From contig JAWRVZ010000132.1 of NCBI GenBank assembly GCA_037043235.1, positions 423,501 through 487,500 of the forward strand: 64,000 bases of DNA, written 5' to 3'. The position numbers were made by a program, and so were the translations under genes. A model generated the notes under the pieces. That model was not told the DNA's origin. It made no database searches and saw nothing but the letters and a program-made list of their open reading frames with translations. Numbering within the stretch: the stretch's first letter is position 1; each line of letters starts with the position of its first letter. Positions 48,501 through 64,000 of this stretch are shown here, piece by piece. This DNA is from Rhodeus uyekii (taxonomy: Eukaryota > Chordata > Actinopteri > Cypriniformes > Acheilognathidae).

Positions 48501-50401
48501 TGGAAAATATCGTAGGATACCTGGTTCTGTCCTGCAGTGACAGCCGTCTGTGGCTGCTGAATGATGATCTGTTGGGTCTGTCCCTGCTGACCCTGTAGCT
48601 GTAAAGTCTGTCCACCAGGAAGCTGAATCTGACTGGGTTGTACCAGCTGAATCTGTGCCAAATTGAGTCATTTCATTACAATTACATCCCTAATATCTTG
48701 ATGGAACACTACATTGCTGTGGGTCTCAACCTCTTTGACTTTTACTGATTTACTGGATGTGATTTTTTATTTATTTTATTCTTTACTCACAATTTCTACC
48801 TGATAATCAATTCCACCCACCTGCTGCAGCCCTTGTGTACCAGATACTGGTACTTGCATAATGGTTTGACCTTGTCCTCCTGTCATGGCCTGTACCATTA
48901 TGGGCTGCCCAGAGGAAGTGATGAGCTGACCCCCGCTGACTTGCACCATAAGAGGCTGCCCTTGGACCTTAAAAGAGGATGAAAATCAGGCTTATGTCAA
49001 CTTTAAAATCAGGCTTATGTCAACTTTAAGTTAATATACCTCTAAGGTTAACAAAGAATTGCATTACTATGAAAGCCCATTTCTGCCACATAAGAAACAA
49101 TTATGATTTATGACATTAGAAGTCAAAATGATGATGTGATATCCTAAAACAAAATTATTATACTTTTTAAGTCATAATTATAAGATAGTCTAAATGTCAT
49201 GATTTTGACTTTTTACGGCAGAATTCTGACTTAGTATGTCTTAACTTGGACTTTTTAAATTATAGCTTTGATTTTTTAATCTTATAATTTAAAAAAAAAT
49301 GTTTAAACCATTTTGAGTTAAGCCATAATCTCATCTGTCATAATTTGGATTTAAGTCATAATTTTTAATCTCATAACTATGACTTTGTATGTCAATTTCT
49401 ACGTTTTGTCATTATGATTTATTAATCTCACAACTGTGACTTTAAATACTAATTACATTTTTTAAGTTACATTTTTAAACTAGACTTTTACATGCATAAT
49501 TTCGAATTATTAAGCTATAATTATGACCATTCGCTCAATAAATATGATTTATTGTCTTATTCTGTCTTTTTATGTCATAAATTGCCCTTTTTATGTCAAT
49601 TAACAGAGCATGGATTTTTTTACGAGGCAGAAATGACTTCCATACATTACGAATATAAAAGGGGTTCCATTATGACATACATTGAGACAATGCAAAGCAC
49701 AGATGCATGCAAGAAAATGCAGTGCACGTGAATGTCTGCAATGCACAGGGTTGGTGGTGCAGCTGTTCTGTACTTATAATTAAGATATAAGGAGATATTA
49801 TAATGCGGTTTGCAAAATAAAGCATGCTAAAAACTCATGCATGTAGGTGTTCTTTGGACAGTGGAATTATTGTAAATCATAATGAGTGATGAACTTAAAC
49901 TGAGACAGATGCAAAAAGCACAAGTCACAGATATCTTAACATTGCATTCTGCATTATTCCAAACTGGCCTCAGATCTGAGGCGATGCGAGTTGAAATGGC
50001 ATGCATGGAGATTTGGAGACAGCAGAGGGGCTCAGAGAGCCAACCACTACCTGAAGAACCTGCTGGGCTGCAGTCTGGCCTACCTGAGGCTCAGTCTGCA
50101 ACTGCACCGCAGTCACTGTGCCCTGGGCCAGAGATAAGGGGCCGTCATCATACTGCCATACCACACATCTCATGTCTCTTCATGACTCGCATATTAGTAA
50201 AATCACACACGAAATATACCACACTGAGATGCTTTATTACTACATAAACTCGTCTACGCTTTTTTGATGCATCAGACAGTACTGCATTATCAGATACTGT
50301 CTGTAAATTTCACACATTACCTGTTGTTGGATCTGACCACCGCTGGTCTGCACCACTATCTGCTCTCCACTAGTTGTTGTGGTGGTGGTGTATTGCTCCA
50401 T
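45586..50401 (-). CDS. nfya: nuclear transcription factor Y subunit alpha, nine coding exons
   Basis: The sequence-specific subunit of the CCAAT-binding NF-Y trimer. Exons in transcript order (coding part): 50321-50401, 50051-50122, 48821-48967, 48521-48652, 48260-48365, 48001-48149, 47714-47890, 46861-46971, 45586-45645; 1035 nt, 344 aa (human 347). The N-terminal half is the Gln-rich activation domain (GQPIMVQA, QTIMQVPVSGTQGLQQ). The subunit-association helix EEPLYVNAKQYHRILKRRQA starts near residue 249. The DNA-binding segment KYLHESRHRHAMARKRG starts at 289, with the invariant GRFFSP after it. The tail is acidic and ends VGQMIQVA. The start codon follows an acceptor at 50418. A non-coding first exon probably ends at 51776 (donor GTGAGT). 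Exon 2 of the coding set corresponds to the alternative exon that separates long and short NFYA. Confidence 0.96.
47160..47657. mobile_element. pogo/Tigger-like miniature element, copy 2, 5'-truncated, in an nfya intron
   Basis: The right terminus, CGTAAACCGAGGTATTACTG, is intact and followed by TA. Internal sequence matches the copy at 56247 (AAGAATGCACTAAAAATC and the TTAATAATTGACAATTAAAC block). The left terminus is missing; the start is approximate. Confidence 0.6.
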
Positions 50402-50844
50402 GCTTGCCGTCTGACTTCTGCGGGGTTATGAGCGATGAGATTAAAATGGAACTTAAGTCTGAAAAATAGCAACAACATGTTGTTGCATAAATCTGATCTC
50501 TTATGCAACAGCACATGCATCTAATGAAAGAAGCTCAAAAGATAATGCTGGTTTACAACATACATCATTTTAGCACCAAATCAGCTCTTTAAATTATTCT
50601 CTCTGTTTATGATATTTTCCCTTTGCTTTGTCCTGAAGTTTTTGCATGCTTTAAAATAACAACAGTATTAAATAAGGAAAACAAGTTGTAATGAATGGGA
50701 CAGTTTTCTGTCATTTTGAACATTTTCAATTTGATATTACGGCTTGATTCTTTTTAAACTGAGAAGCAAAACAAAATTCTGTTTATGATCAGACTTTATT
50801 CAGCACATGAAATACATGTTTATCCTATTTACATGATAATAAAT

Positions 50845-50998
50845 TTCCTGTATCTCAAACAGTAGATCGTGGCGCTTGCAACGCCAAGGTTGTGGGGTCG
50901 ATTCCCAGGGAAACCCATAACTGATTAGAATGTGAATGTTTCTTGAATGGAAAGTAAGTCACTTTGGATGAAAGCGTCTGCCAAATGCAGAAATGTAG
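50845..50998 (+). repeat. tRNA-derived SINE, copy 5
   Basis: Head TTTCCTGTATCTCAAACAGT, degenerate box B GGGTCGATTCC, and tail CACTTTGGATGAAAGCGTCT. It lies in nfya intron 1 and interrupts a segment that is also present, without the SINE, at 52627-52718. Confidence 0.8.
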
Positions 50999-51775
50999 TA
51001 AATGATATGCTGACTGACATTACATGCATATTATTATTGACTTTGTAGATTTACACTATTAATACAGTGATATAAAATATAGGGAATGACGAGAAAATTA
51101 ATTATTCTATTACTAAAAGTACAAAAACAAAAAGGTGTTTGGGTTTCGTCTCTAGTTTTTATTACCATTAAATGAATGCGTTGATCATCAGTTTATGACG
51201 TCACGCGCTTTTGTCGTGTTGCAACATGCACGTCTTTCCCAAACCAAACTATATCTTCTTTAAACAACACATTTTAAACAACACAGCTGGGTTTATGTGG
51301 TGTTAATAAAGAATATGTTCACTTGTTTCTTTTTGGCTATCATTGCTGGCGCTAAAAGCGTAGCGTGTCTTCAGAACAAACCAGCGATTAAAAGCCAAAC
51401 AAACAAAAACAGTTATTGAGCTTTTTTTAGTCGATTGAAACCAATACGTCCACATAATAACTCCAACAGACATTTTAGACACGGCGAAAGTCAAAATATA
51501 CAAAACAAAGGCCAGCGGGAAACTGGGCCTATATGAGACACCGGTGTTGCTTAACGGAACAACAACGAAAATAAACCATTTCTCGACATTGTTTATCGTT
51601 TTAACCACGTAATTAGAGACATGCACGTGCGTGCCGTCCACTGAGTGGACCTTGATATACACAATCCACACTATTCCTGTTTATAATGATTTTAGTCATT
51701 TGGTTGGTCCGTCACACACCAATCCCCAGCTAACCGACCGAGTCCCGTCCCCTCCCAGCAGCCGCGCTCACTCAC

Positions 51776-51880
51776 CGTCTTCGCCGCCGCCCGATGCACC
51801 TCTGATTGGCTCCGATAGCGGCGCCTGGAGCCCAATCACACGACGCGTCTAGCTCAAGAGCCAAAATGGCGCACTAGGAA
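51776..51880 (-). promoter_or_regulatory. nfya promoter and first-exon region with paired CCAAT boxes
   Basis: A GC-rich island upstream of nfya. ATTGG at 51805-51809 and CCAAT at 51832-51836 are NF-Y sites in opposite orientation, 27 bp apart. AAAATGGCG near 51864 is YY1-like. A donor GTGAGT (sense strand, from 51775) marks the probable end of a non-coding exon 1. The exact start site is not determinable. Confidence 0.5.
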
Positions 51881-52319
51881 AAAAACAGCGATGTAGCTCA
51901 AACGCCCCGCCCACAAGACACAGACCACGCCCCTCCCAACGGCTGCATGCCTCTGACTGAAAGAGGAGCTGGGAAATATGCAAGGCGAAAAACACATTTA
52001 GAAATGAATACAGAAATAATAAACATTAGTTATAGATAACATATTAGCATAGCGAATAATAAATGTATAAATAAAATAAATACATGCCGCTAGTACATTG
52101 CAAACATATACTGTATTTTTAAATAATTACAGAAATGAATGAATATAAGAGAAAGTTAATACAAAAAAGCCTTGAATTCGGGACTATTTTTAATATTTAT
52201 TTTAGACTAGATTATAATTTGAATTGATTGATTGAATGAATGATCTATTAGAATAAATTTAGCTAACTTTCTTTGACTTTTTAGGTATTTATCAGTTTTA
52301 GACACACATGATATACACA

Positions 52320-52320
52320 T

Positions 52321-52361
<41 letters not shown>

Positions 52362-52390
52362 GTAATAAATAAATAAATATATATATATAT
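52320..52390. repeat. CA/TA microsatellite
   Basis: Compound (CA)n and (TA)n tract in the AT-rich spacer (about 51900-52600) between the nfya promoter and the sort1 3' end. Nothing else was recognised in that spacer. Confidence 0.85.
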
Positions 52391-52640
52391 ATACTGTATA
52401 TTTTGCTTTTTCCTCTCTGCCATTATACTTTTCTGTAGTACACTTTCCTATGGTATTATTATATTGTTATGCATTTCTGAGTAATCCTTCCGTTTTGAGA
52501 CTTTAATAAAACAACCTAAATACTTACGTAAAAAAAATAGGAAAAATATTAGGGAAAAGTGGTGCTCTTTGTTAATGTTAAATATTTTTCATGTGATGTG
52601 AGAAGAAAAAGAAAACCAGTACATGTGTTTACAATCAGAT

Positions 52641-52646
52641 TTTATT
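52641..52646 (-). terminator. candidate sort1 polyadenylation signal
   Basis: TTTATT is AATAAA in the sense of sort1, giving a 3' UTR of about 1.55 kb after the stop at 54189. No coding sequence was seen in that UTR. A similar signal at 50795-50800 lies in the duplicated segment inside nfya intron 1. Confidence 0.45.
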
Positions 52647-54188
52647 CTGCACATGAAATATATGCACCGCTCCTATTTCCATGATTGAAAATATAAATGC
52701 TGTGCTGAATGACATTAGCCAACATTAAGAATGTTTATGTACCTTTGTACAAGAAAAAAAGCTGTTTCAATAAAAGAAAAGTCTTTGTGAATTCAGTTCA
52801 CCTTGGTGCATCAACATTCAAATCAATAAGCGTGGACTTCAAAAAGATTTCTTTTTATTGTTCTCGGCAGTCACATTTAATGGTACAGCATTTTACACTT
52901 AGACTTAAGAAAAGCCATGCTCATCTCATACTTGAGGACCCTTCTATCAACATGCAAACCCATCAAGGAAATGTGTGGTCCACTGTCATCTATAACCCCT
53001 GAGGTATCTATTTTATTACCTGTGCAAAAAAAAGCACTCAAATCTTAATCAGCTTACTGACTACAAATTAGCTTATTTATGAGTTGACAGTCAAGTCCAA
53101 AAATATACATTTTCATATTTGATTAGGCTGCTAATTAGATGCACTTAATATTGTCGTCATCACAACGAAGGATGAGTTGCTGTTCTGAAATTAAACAAAA
53201 TAACATTTAATGTCATAGATTACATTAAACATTTTGTCTCGTTATTGAATATACAACTATTGGTGAATTAGCAACGAGGAATCAGGCTATTATGACCCAT
53301 TATGTATTAAGATGATTGAAAACCACGCAATGTGCCATTTCTCAAATCTTTTCTTGCATCAAACAACATTGTACCATACAGAGAATAGCATTGGTAATAC
53401 TGCAACAATAGGATTTATCATTATTCGTGCATAGAAGATATGCAAAGTGCAAAGTATATCTAAGCACACGGCAATGGCAGGGAACCAGACAGAAGACAAA
53501 GTGAGATTTGATTTATAAAATGACCAAAGTTTGGCTAAACTAGTTTCTCAAAGATCCAAACTGTAATTTCCAGGATGTTAGTATAACGAAGTCTAAAAAA
53601 ACAAGTCTCAATGTACATCTATGATCCAAATATTACCTTTAAACACTTTCATCTGAATTAATAACCAGGCTATTTTTCAACCGTACTTCTATTTTTACAC
53701 TTGATTAAAAAAAACAGACTTCTTCAAGGAGACTTTAAATACGCAAAATAAAGAACAAAGCTGAAAATCCTTTGGTGAAGTTAAATACCTGATGCAGGAA
53801 ACCAGCAATGAAAAATAAGCACTTACACAAATTTAAACCACGCTTCAAAGCTCATGTCTGTGTATCGGTTGTATGCATGTCAACTCACATAAATTCTCAA
53901 ATATATGGCAACAAAATCACAACAAATCCTCTCTCTTTCAGCAGTGGATTAGAAAACTCTTTAGGGAGAAGCTTTTCGGAAATCCATGTTTCTCTGTTCC
54001 TGTCCTTGTAGTCAATCTTGCTTGGCTGAACACTGAACATCGTCCCCAAATAACCAGAAACAAATGGATTAGGCAGAATGCGTATCATTATCTGGTAGGT
54101 GCTGGAAAGCAGATACACACACATGGAGGGTCATGGGAAGGGTAGGCATTGTGGTTTCTCTCTTAGAATATGATGATCCATGTGACTG

Positions 54189-63759
<9,571 letters not shown>

Positions 63760-64000
63760 CTGACCCAGAACAGATAAGAGGGAGTTATGGATCATGTGAT
63801 ATAGCTAAATAATAAAAAAAACAAAAATAAATGTGTACCAACATTTATATTGAGCAAACGCACTACTGGAAGAGGAAGGATTCATTACACTCTATTAATC
63901 AAGTTATTAATCCAAACAACACATTAAAATGTTTATTTTATAGCTCTTTTTCTATATTTCTATAGAAAACTCCACTTCAGCAAACCCTCATTAAAGTTAT

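Overview
The window is nuclear DNA of a ray-finned fish, probably a cyprinid-like ostariophysan. Six genes with vertebrate exon/intron structure can be read, and their proteins resemble known vertebrate families over their full visible length. The non-coding DNA is AT-rich and carries teleost-type repeats: tRNA-derived SINEs, hAT and Tc1/mariner/pogo-like miniature elements, long CA microsatellites and one very young LTR retrotransposon. The species call is inference from repeat content and protein similarity; no search was run.

Layout. 1-20.5 kb: grm2 (plus), a group II metabotropic glutamate receptor, with a leader, a 4.4 kb gap or intron, and five coding exons. 21.3-29.4 kb: rrp9 (minus), the U3 snoRNP WD-repeat protein, converging on grm2. 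30.26-32.46 kb: a complete non-autonomous LTR retrotransposon with 418-bp LTRs, a 5-bp target duplication and one orphan proline-rich ORF. 36.5-37.8 kb: a single-exon class A GPCR of the GPR61/GPR62 family (plus). 41.5-44.0 kb: a divergent caveolin in three exons (plus). 45.0-51.8 kb: nfya (minus), converging on the caveolin gene. 52.6-64 kb: the 3' seventeen exons of sort1 (sortilin, minus); the 5' exons lie beyond the window.

These genes are not an operon or pathway. Their neighbourhood is evolutionarily informative: in human, GRM2 and RRP9 are neighbours on 3p21, GPR61 and SORT1 are neighbours on 1p13, and NFYA is on 6p21. Here they share 64 kb.

The most interesting points are: (1) the LTR element, which has no pol, nearly identical LTRs, and an 11-nt primer-binding site complementary to the predicted 5' end of its own RNA, as in Tf1/sushi self-priming; (2) a (UG)~75 tract in the sense strand of the sort1 intron just before the transmembrane exon, the position of the TDP-43-regulated exon 17b in mammalian SORT1; (3) a divergent caveolin-2-like paralogue without a neighbouring cav1; (4) a non-conservative Leu-to-Gln change at codon 779 in TM6 of the grm2 product.

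Coordinates of splice junctions were read by hand from GT/AG sites and reading phase. The coding sums close in frame for all complete genes: grm2 874 aa, rrp9 471 aa, GPR61/62-like 436 aa, caveolin 184 aa, nfya 344 aa. The sort1 part gives 684 aa.
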